DNA from: Chloroflexota bacterium | GTDB lineage: Bacteria; Chloroflexota; Anaerolineae; Anaerolineales; VGOW01 | Assembly (NCBI GenBank): GCA_016215145.1 | Contig: JACRLA010000087.1 | Span: forward strand, 1-6,561 | Direction: 5' to 3' | Length of the DNA: 6,561 nt | Part shown: in pieces, positions 1-5,878 of the stretch | Position numbering within the stretch: position 1 is the stretch's first letter | Layout of the letters: every line of letters starts with the position of its first letter | Program-made: the position numbers and the translations under genes | The notes under the pieces: generated by a model | Seen by the model: only the letters and a program-made list of their open reading frames with translations | Databases searched by the model: none | What the model was told of the DNA's origin: nothing

Positions 1-1
1 C

Positions 2-649
2 AACATGGTGATCGAAGCCAAAGACGAATCGCGAGTCACGGCATTGGTCACACTCGCCCGCCCGCTCGTAGACTACAACTTCTATATGAAGTTGACTCAG
101 AAAGCGAATCAAGCCGACGACAAAGAGCGCGAGCGTTTGCAGAAACTACGCGAGATGATTTTAGAAACCGTCGGGCAAGTGGATCAGGTGGCACAGCAGC
201 AAGGGCAACAAGCCGCCTCTATCTTGCAAGCGTTGGTCAACGCCCCGCCCGACAAAATGAAGCAAGCGCTTATGGAAGCCCTGCCCGCCATTGACAACAC
301 CTTCATGGCGATCCTGAATCAAAATTACGAAGCGGCGACGAAGCAAGGCAAAAAAGAATTAGCCGCGCGGCTGAAACAGATTGGCGACCTCATCATGTCC
401 ACCATCCGCGATTCGGCGCCCCCTGAGATAAAATTGATCAACGAATTATTATCCATTGAAGATGACGAAGAACGGAACACCGCCGTTAAACGCCGCATCG
501 CCGAATTGACGCCGCAAGTGATCGAAGCAATGATGGGTCTGGAAGAGGAATTAAAAGCGGGCGACGGCAGACCGGAAGTGGTGGAGCGACTCGGCAAAGT
601 GCGCGCCGCCGCCGAGAAAGAAGCGATGATGGCGAAGTGGAGGGTTTAA
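2..649 (+). CDS. C-terminal part of a helical protein, probably CpXC-domain type (5' truncated)
   Basis: The frame is already open at base 2 with no stop upstream, so the ATG at 5 is probably an internal methionine and the gene starts outside the window. About 215 residues are visible. They are soluble, highly charged and almost wholly helical, with heptad-like stretches and a Gln-rich run (residues 59-70 counted from the ATG at 5). There is no signal peptide or membrane segment. The pattern of an LARPLVDYNFY segment, later IDNTFMAILNQN and then PPEIKLINELL resembles, from memory, the helical C-terminal region of Anaerolineae proteins that begin with a zinc-binding CpXC domain. That domain would lie upstream and is not visible, so the family call is tentative. 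The function of such proteins is not known to me. The gene ends at TAA (647-649), followed by a terminator, so it is not co-transcribed with the next gene by default. Confidence 0.6.
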   Translation, partial: NMVIEAKDESRVTALVTLARPLVDYNFYMKLTQKANQADDKERERLQKLREMILETVGQVDQVAQQQGQQAASILQALVNAPPDKMKQALMEALPAIDNTFMAILNQNYEAATKQGKKELAARLKQIGDLIMSTIRDSAPPEIKLINELLSIEDDEERNTAVKRRIAELTPQVIEAMMGLEEELKAGDGRPEVVERLGKVRAAAEKEAMMAKWRV

Positions 650-680
650 AAAGAAAACGGGGGAAAGAAAAGGAACAAAG

Positions 681-715
681 GGAAGGGCGCGGCGAGAGTT
701 GCGCTCTTTTGTTTT
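681..715 (+). terminator. Rho-independent terminator after the first gene
   Basis: The arms AAGGGCGC (683-690) and GCGCTCTT (701-708) form an 8-bp stem with one G-U pair and a 10-nt loop. The stem is followed by a T-rich run (to 715). This is a classical intrinsic terminator shape 32 bases after the stop codon. It separates the first gene from the membrane regulator. Confidence 0.7.
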
Positions 716-802
716 AATAATCACAATACGACTCGCGCTTACTGGTAGAATTACTCACTCAATAGAATCGGCTGCCCGTAGTTTGCTCTGAGGAGAGGAG
801 CA

Positions 803-2713
803 ATGGACAAGATATTCCCTTACGCCACCATCGCGCATTTAGTGAGCGGCATTGGTTTCGTTCTCAGCACATGGCTGGGAGCGTACTTAGTGAGTCGCGC
901 CCCGCGCAGTTTCCCCTCGCGCTTAGCTATTCTTAGTTTGTTCGCCCTCTCCGCCTATTTTCTCCACACCGTTTTATGTTTGTTCATCCCCGCCGATCAG
1001 ATCGGTCACTTGTGGCGGCGCTATTTGGGTTGGTTCTCTTTAGTCCCTCTACCGATCTGGATGCACCTCACCACCGCGCTGCTTTCACCCGCACGGCGCG
1101 GACTTCAACAAGTTAACGTTTACTCGGCTTACGGTGTGTGCGGCTTGCTGAGTCTCGCTTGGGCGTTTGGTCCCTGGAGTTTTTCGCGGCACACATTGTT
1201 GCCGCCCGAACTGGTGCTGCCGATCACACTCTTCACCATCGGCGTTGGCGGAAGCGCCCTCTACACCGCCTGGAAGTTGCGGCAGCAGGCGGCCGATCGC
1301 ACATTGAGAAAACGCTACACGGTGTTAGCCGCATTCATATCCTTGTTAGTCCTCGGCGTATTGTATTGGCCCGTCACAGTAACATGGATGATGGTTGATT
1401 GGACTCCGACCACGCGATTGATGATCGGCGACAGCATTCCGCTTGCGGCATCCGCCTTGCTCGCATATGCCATTGCCTATCACAACGCCTTCATGGCTGG
1501 GCGTTGGGTGCGGCAAGATTTTTACCTCAATGCCCTGACGGTAGGCGGGATCGCCCTGGTCTACATGGTGACCGTCATCTCCACCTACAACTTGGCATCG
1601 GCGTTCAACTTTGACGCCCCGACGATCACCTTCATCGCCGTCGTCGGTCTTTCAGTCTTCACCCATTTACTAGCCGAGCGATCCAGAAGTTGGCGAGACA
1701 ATCTATTCTTCAAACAGATGCGCGCCCTGCCCGGCGAGATGAGCAGTTTGGTCAATGAAGCGCGCATGTTGAGTGGGCAATTAGATGAGCAAATGCGCGC
1801 CCTCGTCAACCGCCTTGCCGAACTGACAGGCGCCTCCACCGCCTGCATCGCCTTATACGAAAACGAACAGCTCGTCATCCGCGCCTCCACAGATCGTGAA
1901 CACCTCAACCAGTGTTTGCCCATCAAAACCTCATCCGATGGATTATTGCAAAACTTAAGATCCACCGAACACAATGGTCCACAGCAACGCTTTCGCTGGG
2001 ATTGTCTGGTGTTAGCCGAACCGATCATGGTAGAGAGTCAAACAGTTGGCTATCTTTTGTTAGGCGAGCGCGGCATGGGCGAAGGCTACGATCGCGAAGA
2101 GCGGGTGTGGGTCTCCACCCTCTCCGCCTATCTTGGCACGGCGTTTGAACAAGCGCAGCGACGCGAGGAAACCGAACGAACACTCGCCGCGCTCAACGCC
2201 GAAGTGCAAGAGCTGACCATGCAGGAACAATCTCTGCAGCGCGAATTTGAATCACTATTAAGCGGCTCACTTCCTTCTATCAATCGTCAAGAACTGCGCG
2301 AAGCGATCTACGCCTACAACCGCCCAGATCGACTCGCCGCCCTCCTCTCGCGTGAAGACAGCACGCTCTCAACACTCCCTTCGATCCATCGTAACGAGAC
2401 TCCTCCGGCGCAAGCATTTCAACAACAACTTGCCTCGGTCCTCGATTCGATGTCGCCGCCACCCGACCTGCTGCCGCCACTCGAATCCATCCGGGATCGC
2501 GCCATGCGTCACAAACGGCGGCGACAACTGCCCTCCACTGTTGCCGACTACTACACACTCAAGCTGATCATGGCAGGTTACACGCACGAATCCGCCGCCG
2601 AAGTGTTAGATGTCTCGCCGCGCCAAGTGCGAAACTACATTGATCGCGCAATTGATTCGGTGAAGACACTGTTAGAGCGAGAATCTCAAAAGACTTCCTC
2701 AAATTTCCGCTAA
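803..2713 (+). CDS. Membrane-anchored GAF / helix-turn-helix regulator
   Basis: This 636-residue protein starts at an ATG with a strong purine-rich ribosome site (GAGGAGAGGAG, ending 2 nt before the start codon). Hydrophobic segments near residues 8-30, 42-62, 74-95, 108-122, 137-157, 172-190, 208-230, 243-263 and 274-291 suggest 8-9 membrane passes, similar to the 7TM-type sensor regions in front of many histidine kinases. Residues ~325-450 look like a GAF domain (CIALYENEQLVIRAS, later EPIMVESQTVGYLLLGER). A coiled coil follows (~447-485). The C-terminus (~580-625) holds a LuxR/sigma-4-like helix-turn-helix: GYTHESAAEVLDVSPRQVRNY. There is no H-box and no ATPase domain, so it is not a histidine kinase. 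The likely role is a one-component sensor that binds DNA from the membrane. The ligand is unknown. It lies upstream of the sulfur cluster on the same strand, so control of that cluster is possible but unproven. Confidence 0.8.
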   Translation: MDKIFPYATIAHLVSGIGFVLSTWLGAYLVSRAPRSFPSRLAILSLFALSAYFLHTVLCLFIPADQIGHLWRRYLGWFSLVPLPIWMHLTTALLSPARRGLQQVNVYSAYGVCGLLSLAWAFGPWSFSRHTLLPPELVLPITLFTIGVGGSALYTAWKLRQQAADRTLRKRYTVLAAFISLLVLGVLYWPVTVTWMMVDWTPTTRLMIGDSIPLAASALLAYAIAYHNAFMAGRWVRQDFYLNALTVGGIALVYMVTVISTYNLASAFNFDAPTITFIAVVGLSVFTHLLAERSRSWRDNLFFKQMRALPGEMSSLVNEARMLSGQLDEQMRALVNRLAELTGASTACIALYENEQLVIRASTDREHLNQCLPIKTSSDGLLQNLRSTEHNGPQQRFRWDCLVLAEPIMVESQTVGYLLLGERGMGEGYDREERVWVSTLSAYLGTAFEQAQRREETERTLAALNAEVQELTMQEQSLQREFESLLSGSLPSINRQELREAIYAYNRPDRLAALLSREDSTLSTLPSIHRNETPPAQAFQQQLASVLDSMSPPPDLLPPLESIRDRAMRHKRRRQLPSTVADYYTLKLIMAGYTHESAAEVLDVSPRQVRNYIDRAIDSVKTLLERESQKTSSNFR

Positions 2714-2745
2714 TTTTCCTAGACATCACTGCCACAAAAGTTGTA

Positions 2746-2790
2746 GATTCACTCGATAGTGCAAAGCACCGAGTCGCGCCTGAGTGAATC
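2746..2790 (+). repeat. Inverted repeat with competing inner hairpin
   Basis: GATTCACTC (2746-2754) and GAGTGAATC (2782-2790) are perfect 9-bp complements. Inside, ACTCG (2751-2755) can instead pair with CGAGT (2770-2774), enclosing GTGC-AAA-GCAC (2759-2769). The two folds share ACTC and exclude each other. No T run follows, so it is a poor intrinsic terminator. It starts 33 bases after the regulator stop codon. It may be a 3' end structure, an operator-like inverted repeat or an attenuator. Confidence 0.45.
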
Positions 2791-2843
2791 AATCGTTCTC
2801 CGCCGCCTACAAGAATAAAATCACAATCGAATCGCCAATTCCC

Positions 2844-2876
2844 CAACCCTGATCCGGGTTTTGAAGATCAGGGTTG
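2844..2876 (+). repeat. 11-bp perfect hairpin in the leader
   Basis: CAACCCTGATC (2844-2854) and GATCAGGGTTG (2866-2876) form a perfect 11-bp stem with an 11-nt loop. A shorter alternative, AACCC (2845-2849) with GGGTT (2856-2860), competes with it. No U tract follows. It could act as a terminator needing other factors, a transcript end stabiliser or a dispersed repeat. Confidence 0.5.
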
Positions 2877-2960
2877 TAGATAGTCTCATGGTTGGAGCAA
2901 CGCGCCCCACTAATCAAACGTCATGGAGGTGATGCCCTTACAAATTTAAGTTTCACGCAG

Positions 2961-3001
2961 AGCGTTCTTATCGGGTTGAGGAGAACCTGACGGGCAACGC
3001 T
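2961..3001 (+). promoter_or_regulatory. Structured 5' leader element before the propeller gene
   Basis: An outer stem AGCGTT/AACGCT (2961-2966 with 2996-3001) encloses a 4x5 internal loop. Inside is an inner stem TCGGGTT/AACCTGA (2971-2977 with 2984-2990, one G-U pair) capped by the hexaloop GAGGAG, which is itself Shine-Dalgarno-like. It lies about 35 bases before the true ribosome site at 3036-3042. The two-stage shape suggests a folded leader RNA, but it matches no riboswitch class that I can name. Confidence 0.35.
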
Positions 3002-3049
3002 GTCGGATCATGATGAGGAGATTCTAGAAAAATTTGGAGGAGATGATCC

Positions 3050-4435
3050 ATGAAGATCAAAGTTGTCGTTATTAATTTGATTCGCGCAACGGTATTGATG
3101 TCCGTGCTGGCTGCCTGCGCGACTCCCACCACGCAAGCCCCCACGGTTGCGCCCGCACCCACGGCGGCGCCCACTATAGCGCCCACTGCCACAGCAGTGG
3201 CGGCGTCCCCAAAGATCTATTATGCCGATGCCCGCACGTATCCATCGCAACCCGATCTGCTCAAGGGTATGACGCGCGGCAAGTTTTACATCCCCGTGCA
3301 GGACGATGGCATGGTGGCAGTGGTTGACCCCGAAAAATCCAACCCCATCATCAAGATGATCAAAATCAATGCCGCGCAACCGCATCACCCTTGGACGGCG
3401 CCCGGTATGCGCTACGTCTTCATCAATCACCAATCCGAAGGCAAAGGCGATCACAATGTGATGACGGTGATTGACAGCTTCACCGACGAAGTCGTGGCGG
3501 AGATCAAAACCGATTTCGACGATCCGTTTCACTGTTCGTGGAGTCCGATCAATGCCGATTTGATGCTGTGTGGCGACCTCAACCCCAAGGGCGGCTACGT
3601 CTATTACCTCGACACCAAAGAATTTAAGCAAATCAAAAAGGTCAAGACGAACGGTCACACTGCGCGCGATGTAATTCAATCGTACGATGGCAAGTTCGCC
3701 TTTGTTGGGCATCAAGGGCAGGGCAACGTGGATGTGCTCGACATTGCGGAAGGGAAAATCGTCAAGACGATTGAGTGTGATCGCTGCGGCAGATTGAAGG
3801 GCACCAAGGATGGCAAGTATATCTTTGCCTCTTCGCCGCCGAATGATTTCACGGCGATCATTGACATCGCCAAACAGGAGATCGTCAAGAAGATTACCTT
3901 TGACGCCAAGAGCGGTCCCGGCAATATCAACTTTGCGATGGACAAAGTGGCGATGATCGGTCTCGGTGCTGGCGGCAAACTCGCGCTGGTGGATTTAAAG
4001 ACGTTCGAAGTCTTGAACATCGTGACGACCGGTAAATCCACGAACACCGCCTACCCGCATCCACTCGGCGAACCTGTAGCGATTGCGACGAACGATGGCA
4101 CCGATGATTGGTATTCGATCATTGACCTTACCAGTATGAAACTCATCGAGAACATTCTGGGCGGCGGCAAAGCCCCGCACAATGTGCAATGGTCAGCCGA
4201 TGGACGCTTTGCGGTGGGCGGTGACCGTCTCGGCGATACATTGACTATGTTCCGTTGGAACGCGACCGCGAAAAAAGTCGAGAAGATCGCCAGCGTGAAG
4301 GTTGGCTTCGGCACAAACGGCGTGCAGTGGACGCCTTACTTCTGCGGCGTGCAATTTCTTACCCAAGAGAATGTTAAATCTGTGAAGAACACTGCGGCGA
4401 CAAATGCCAAAGGTGATTGCGCGGCGAGTAATTAA
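3050..4435 (+). CDS. Beta-propeller lipoprotein (YVTN / cytochrome-d1-like)
   Basis: This 461-residue protein starts at an ATG 7 nt after GGAGGAG (3036-3042). The N-terminus is a lipoprotein signal with a lipobox LAAC, modified Cys23, followed by a Thr/Pro/Ala tether (residues 24-52), so it is exported and lipid-anchored. From ~55 on it is a beta-propeller made of repeats in which a VAVVDPEK-type strand (IDS, LDI, IDI, VDL, IDL) alternates with a WSxDGKxAxVG-type strand. I count seven or eight blades. The position just before the second strand carries His in several blades: H112/H113, H161, H203, H337, H377. Other notable residues are H127, H135, H221, a CDRC pair (C243, C246), C162, C174, C432 and C457. 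Related propellers include haem-d1 domains and the CuZ domain of nitrous oxide reductase, but no CXXCH and no CuA domain is present. The enzyme role is unknown. As first gene of the cluster it may be the redox partner of SoxYZ (inference). Confidence 0.8.
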   Translation: MKIKVVVINLIRATVLMSVLAACATPTTQAPTVAPAPTAAPTIAPTATAVAASPKIYYADARTYPSQPDLLKGMTRGKFYIPVQDDGMVAVVDPEKSNPIIKMIKINAAQPHHPWTAPGMRYVFINHQSEGKGDHNVMTVIDSFTDEVVAEIKTDFDDPFHCSWSPINADLMLCGDLNPKGGYVYYLDTKEFKQIKKVKTNGHTARDVIQSYDGKFAFVGHQGQGNVDVLDIAEGKIVKTIECDRCGRLKGTKDGKYIFASSPPNDFTAIIDIAKQEIVKKITFDAKSGPGNINFAMDKVAMIGLGAGGKLALVDLKTFEVLNIVTTGKSTNTAYPHPLGEPVAIATNDGTDDWYSIIDLTSMKLIENILGGGKAPHNVQWSADGRFAVGGDRLGDTLTMFRWNATAKKVEKIASVKVGFGTNGVQWTPYFCGVQFLTQENVKSVKNTAATNAKGDCAASN

Positions 4436-4440
4436 TAACC

Positions 4441-4477
4441 AAAGACTTCCGAAGTCTCGTAGACTTCGGAAGTCTTT
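4441..4477 (+). repeat. Perfect 17-bp hairpin between propeller gene and soxY
   Basis: AAAGACTTCCGAAGTCT (4441-4457) is exactly complementary to AGACTTCGGAAGTCTTT (4461-4477), with a CGT loop. Each arm contains its own small palindrome (GACTTC-C-GAAGTC and its complement), so a cruciform or two small hairpins are also possible. Only three Ts follow the stem, so it is a weak terminator. It begins 6 bases after the propeller stop and ends 14 bases before the soxY ribosome site. It probably partly terminates or stabilises the upstream transcript, so that soxYZ may be expressed at a different level. It may also be a dispersed repeat. Confidence 0.75.
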
Positions 4478-4491
4478 AGGTTTACTAAGAC

Positions 4492-4497
4492 GAGGAG
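4492..4497 (+). promoter_or_regulatory. soxY ribosome binding site
   Basis: GAGGAG stands 6 nt before the ATG at 4504. A TTG at 4498 in the same frame directly abuts this site and is therefore too close to be the start. This decides in favour of 4504. Confidence 0.7.
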
Positions 4498-4503
4498 TTG
4501 ACT

Positions 4504-4983
4504 ATGTCGAATGAAATATTCATGACTCGGCGAAAGTTTTTAAAGGCAGCAGCCGCATTGGGGATCGGCGGCGCGGCGGCGATGTGGGGAGTCGGGAGCG
4601 TCTCGGCCGATCCGCCTGATTGGTTAGAGTTCTTCAAAAAGATCAAAGACCCCGCCGCGCCCACCGATTTAGAGAAACAACATCTGATGGAGATACGCCT
4701 GCCAACCATCGCCGAAGACGGGGCGAATGTCCCGATGATCGTCTCACTGGCGCACCCGATGGAAGCCGATCACTACATCAAAAACATTCAGATACTCAAC
4801 TTTAAAGACCCGGTGGTGAGCAAAGGCGTTTTTCACTTCACGCCCGCTAACGGATTGGCGCACATCTCAACCCAGCTGCGCATGGATGGCGGCGACGCCG
4901 AAATTTTTGTGATCGCCGAATGTTCGCAACATGGCAAGTGGGTCGCCAGCAAAAAGTTGAAGATCAGTTTAGGAGGCTGTTGA
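4504..4983 (+). CDS. soxY: SoxY sulfur carrier protein, Tat-exported
   Basis: SoxY carries sulfur intermediates of thiosulfate oxidation on a C-terminal cysteine arm in the periplasm, as a heterodimer with SoxZ. The 159-residue product has a twin-arginine signal (TRRKFLKAAAALGIGG, R9-R10) and a likely cleavage after VSA (residue 35). The mature part shows the family pattern: LPTIAEDGANVPMIVSLAHPM (62-86 region), FHFTPANGLAHISTQLRM (110-127) and a C-terminal KKLKISLGGC. The carrier Cys159 is the last residue; classical SoxY ends GGCGG, so the final two glycines are missing. A second cysteine, C140, is present. The start at 4504 is favoured over the in-frame ATG at 4522, which would still keep the RR motif. 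The stop is one base before the soxZ start, so the two are surely co-translated. No other Sox enzyme is visible in the window. Confidence 0.9.
   Translation: MSNEIFMTRRKFLKAAAALGIGGAAAMWGVGSVSADPPDWLEFFKKIKDPAAPTDLEKQHLMEIRLPTIAEDGANVPMIVSLAHPMEADHYIKNIQILNFKDPVVSKGVFHFTPANGLAHISTQLRMDGGDAEIFVIAECSQHGKWVASKKLKISLGGC
4971..4976 (+). promoter_or_regulatory. soxZ Shine-Dalgarno inside the soxY carrier motif codons
   Basis: A perfect AGGAGG lies 8 nt before the soxZ ATG. It is formed by the last base of the Leu codon, the GGA codon and the first two bases of the GGC codon, that is, by the two glycines of the GGC carrier motif of SoxY. Confidence 0.8.
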
Positions 4984-4984
4984 T

Positions 4985-5338
4985 ATGAGCGAGTTTGACG
5001 TTCAAGTACGGTTGCCCGAGCAGATCAAAAAGGGTGACATTATTGAAACGAAGATCAAGATACGCCACGATTCCACAACAGGATTGAAATTGGTAGAGGA
5101 CGCCAAGACGCCGTTTGAACGGTTTGTGCGTGACGTACCTGCCGTCTATGTGAAGACGGTAGAAGTATTTTACGGCACTGAGCGCATCAATGTTTTTGAG
5201 CTCAACAGCTCCACCTCCGACAGCCCCTTGCTCGCCTTTAAGTTGAAGGCGAGTCAAGAAGCCGTGCTGCGCGTTGTGGTCACCAATCATTTAAACAAAA
5301 TCGGCGAAGCGACGACTAACGTTAAATTCGCCGCGTGA
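4985..5338 (+). CDS. soxZ: SoxZ, partner of the SoxY sulfur carrier
   Basis: SoxZ forms the immunoglobulin-like half of the SoxYZ carrier complex. The 117-residue product is close to the usual size (~100-110) and has no signal peptide or cysteine, as expected: it is known to leave the cell bound to the Tat-exported SoxY. Family signs are the start VRLPEQIKKGDIIETKIKIRH, the HDSTTGLK segment in place of the common HPMETG, the strand VKTVEVFYG, the SPLLAFKLKA segment matching the usual NPxLxFxFKA, and a final strand VVVTNHLNKIGEATTNVKF. The HPMETG and NP motifs are diverged, so this belongs to an outlying SoxZ branch. It follows soxY by one base with an ideal ribosome site. Confidence 0.88.
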   Translation: MSEFDVQVRLPEQIKKGDIIETKIKIRHDSTTGLKLVEDAKTPFERFVRDVPAVYVKTVEVFYGTERINVFELNSSTSDSPLLAFKLKASQEAVLRVVVTNHLNKIGEATTNVKFAA

Positions 5339-5370
5339 ACCCACATCGGTAGTAACTACTCAGCCATTCC

Positions 5371-5466
5371 GTCATTGCGAGCGCACCCTTCGACTTCGCT
5401 CAGGGCATGCTTTGCGAAGCAATCCTGGTCGCGTTTGGAGATTGCTTCTCGAAGACTCGCAATGAC
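5371..5466 (+). repeat. MITE-like palindromic repeat between soxZ and the cytochrome gene
   Basis: The terminal inverted repeats GTCATTGCGAG (5371-5381) and CTCGCAATGAC (5456-5466) are perfect. A second nested pair, GAAGCAATC (5416-5424) and GATTGCTTC (5440-5448), is perfect too. Between them is a CCCTTCGACTTCGCTCAGGG block (5386-5405). This type of gtcattgcgag...ctcgcaatgac element with a CCTTCGACTTCGCTCAGGG insert is, from memory, a common dispersed intergenic repeat in Chloroflexota and some other bacteria. No transposase and no clear target duplication (flanks TTCC and TGGT) are seen. It would fold into a long hairpin in the transcript. Confidence 0.75.
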
Positions 5467-5472
5467 TGGTTG

Positions 5473-5491
5473 CGCAAATTACCAATTTGCG
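5473..5491 (+). repeat. Small perfect hairpin in the cytochrome leader
   Basis: CGCAAATT (5473-5480) and AATTTGCG (5484-5491) pair perfectly around an ACC loop. It ends 3 bases before the ribosome site GGAG (5495-5498). The 11-mer GCGTTTGGAGA at 5489-5499, which contains this ribosome site, also occurs inside the neighbouring palindromic element at 5431-5441. Confidence 0.6.
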
Positions 5492-5505
5492 TTTGGAGAC
5501 ACTAC

Positions 5506-5868
5506 ATGAAAGCAAACAGCATAAGAACCGGAATCTTTTTTCTCGTCTTAGCAACAACCATGATCCTCAGTGCTGCCTGCGGCGAAAGCACACCCGCCGC
5601 GCCTGCCGCCGGAAGTTCGCAAGAAATGTTTATGAACAACTGCGCCAAGTGTCATGGACTTAAAGGGTTAGGAGACGGTCCCTCGGTGGGCGCGTTACGC
5701 ACCCAAGCCGGACTCAATTTGACAATCACGGCGAGCAAGAGCGACGACGAACTTTATAAAACGATCTCGTCCGGCAAAGGCAGCGACATGCCGCCGTGGG
5801 AATTGGTGCTGACGAAGGAACAACGTTTAGACATTCTCAAATACATTCGGACGTTAGCGGTCAAGTGA
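5506..5868 (+). CDS. Monohaem cytochrome c lipoprotein (class I / c6-like)
   Basis: The 120-residue product has a lipoprotein signal (IFFLVLATTMILSAAC, modified Cys25), a short Ala/Pro linker and one class I cytochrome c domain. The haem site is C46-A-K-C49-H50, and the likely distal ligand is Met95 in SDMPPWE. The usual C-terminal helix (LTKEQRLDILKYIRTL) follows. The role would be electron transfer at the outer face of the membrane. The ATG at 5506 is preferred because GGAG (5495-5498) sits 7 nt upstream and the signal peptide begins there. The same frame is open back to an ATG at 5407, but that would add a 33-residue tail encoded by the repeat element. It is short for SoxX and lacks clear SoxX features, so a generic electron acceptor for the SoxYZ pathway is the better reading (inference). 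It is followed after 10 bases by the transporter gene. Confidence 0.87.
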   Translation: MKANSIRTGIFFLVLATTMILSAACGESTPAAPAAGSSQEMFMNNCAKCHGLKGLGDGPSVGALRTQAGLNLTITASKSDDELYKTISSGKGSDMPPWELVLTKEQRLDILKYIRTLAVK

Positions 5869-5878
5869 AGGCGCGAAC

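Larger units (their letters stand above)
2714..3049 (+). other. 336-base gene-free leader of the sulfur cluster
   Basis: No convincing gene is present here; the only ATG-initiated frames are very short. The region holds an inverted repeat (2746-2790), a second hairpin (2844-2876), a two-stage stem structure (2961-3001) and the ribosome site GGAGGAG (3036-3042) of the propeller lipoprotein. I found no promoter close enough to the -35/-10 consensus to call. A promoter for the sulfur cluster is expected here, since the preceding gene is a regulator of a different type. Confidence 0.6.

Noticed and set aside
740..768. Two TAGAAT -10-like boxes (746-751 and 763-768) before the regulator gene
   Set aside because: Neither has a convincing -35 box at the right distance, so no promoter is called.
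1585..2028. A 147-residue minus-strand frame inside the regulator gene
   Set aside because: It overlaps the clear GAF region coding on the + strand and shows no family motif; it is a shadow frame.
2964..3004. SAM-I riboswitch, because of CTTATC (2967-2972) and GGCAAC (2993-2998) in the leader
   Set aside because: There is no matching GATAAG arm downstream, the core between the boxes is too short and the conserved P3/P4 parts are absent. The resemblance is probably chance, though a covariance search would settle it.
3137..3205. Tandem repeat in the ACC/GCG-rich stretch of the lipoprotein gene
   Set aside because: It encodes the degenerate Ala-Pro-Thr tether common after lipoprotein signals; it is not an independent repeat element.
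3008..3715. A 235-residue open frame on the minus strand opposite the propeller gene
   Set aside because: It overlaps a well-supported lipoprotein gene. Its product is a low-quality Gly/Arg/His-rich sequence with no recognisable domain, and it is explained by the codon bias of the + strand gene.
4498..4503. TTG start for soxY
   Set aside because: It directly abuts the GAGGAG ribosome site; the ATG at 4504 has proper spacing.
5407..5505. Longer start for the cytochrome c gene
   Set aside because: The extra 33 residues are encoded by the palindromic repeat and would bury the lipoprotein signal. The ATG at 5506 has its own ribosome site.
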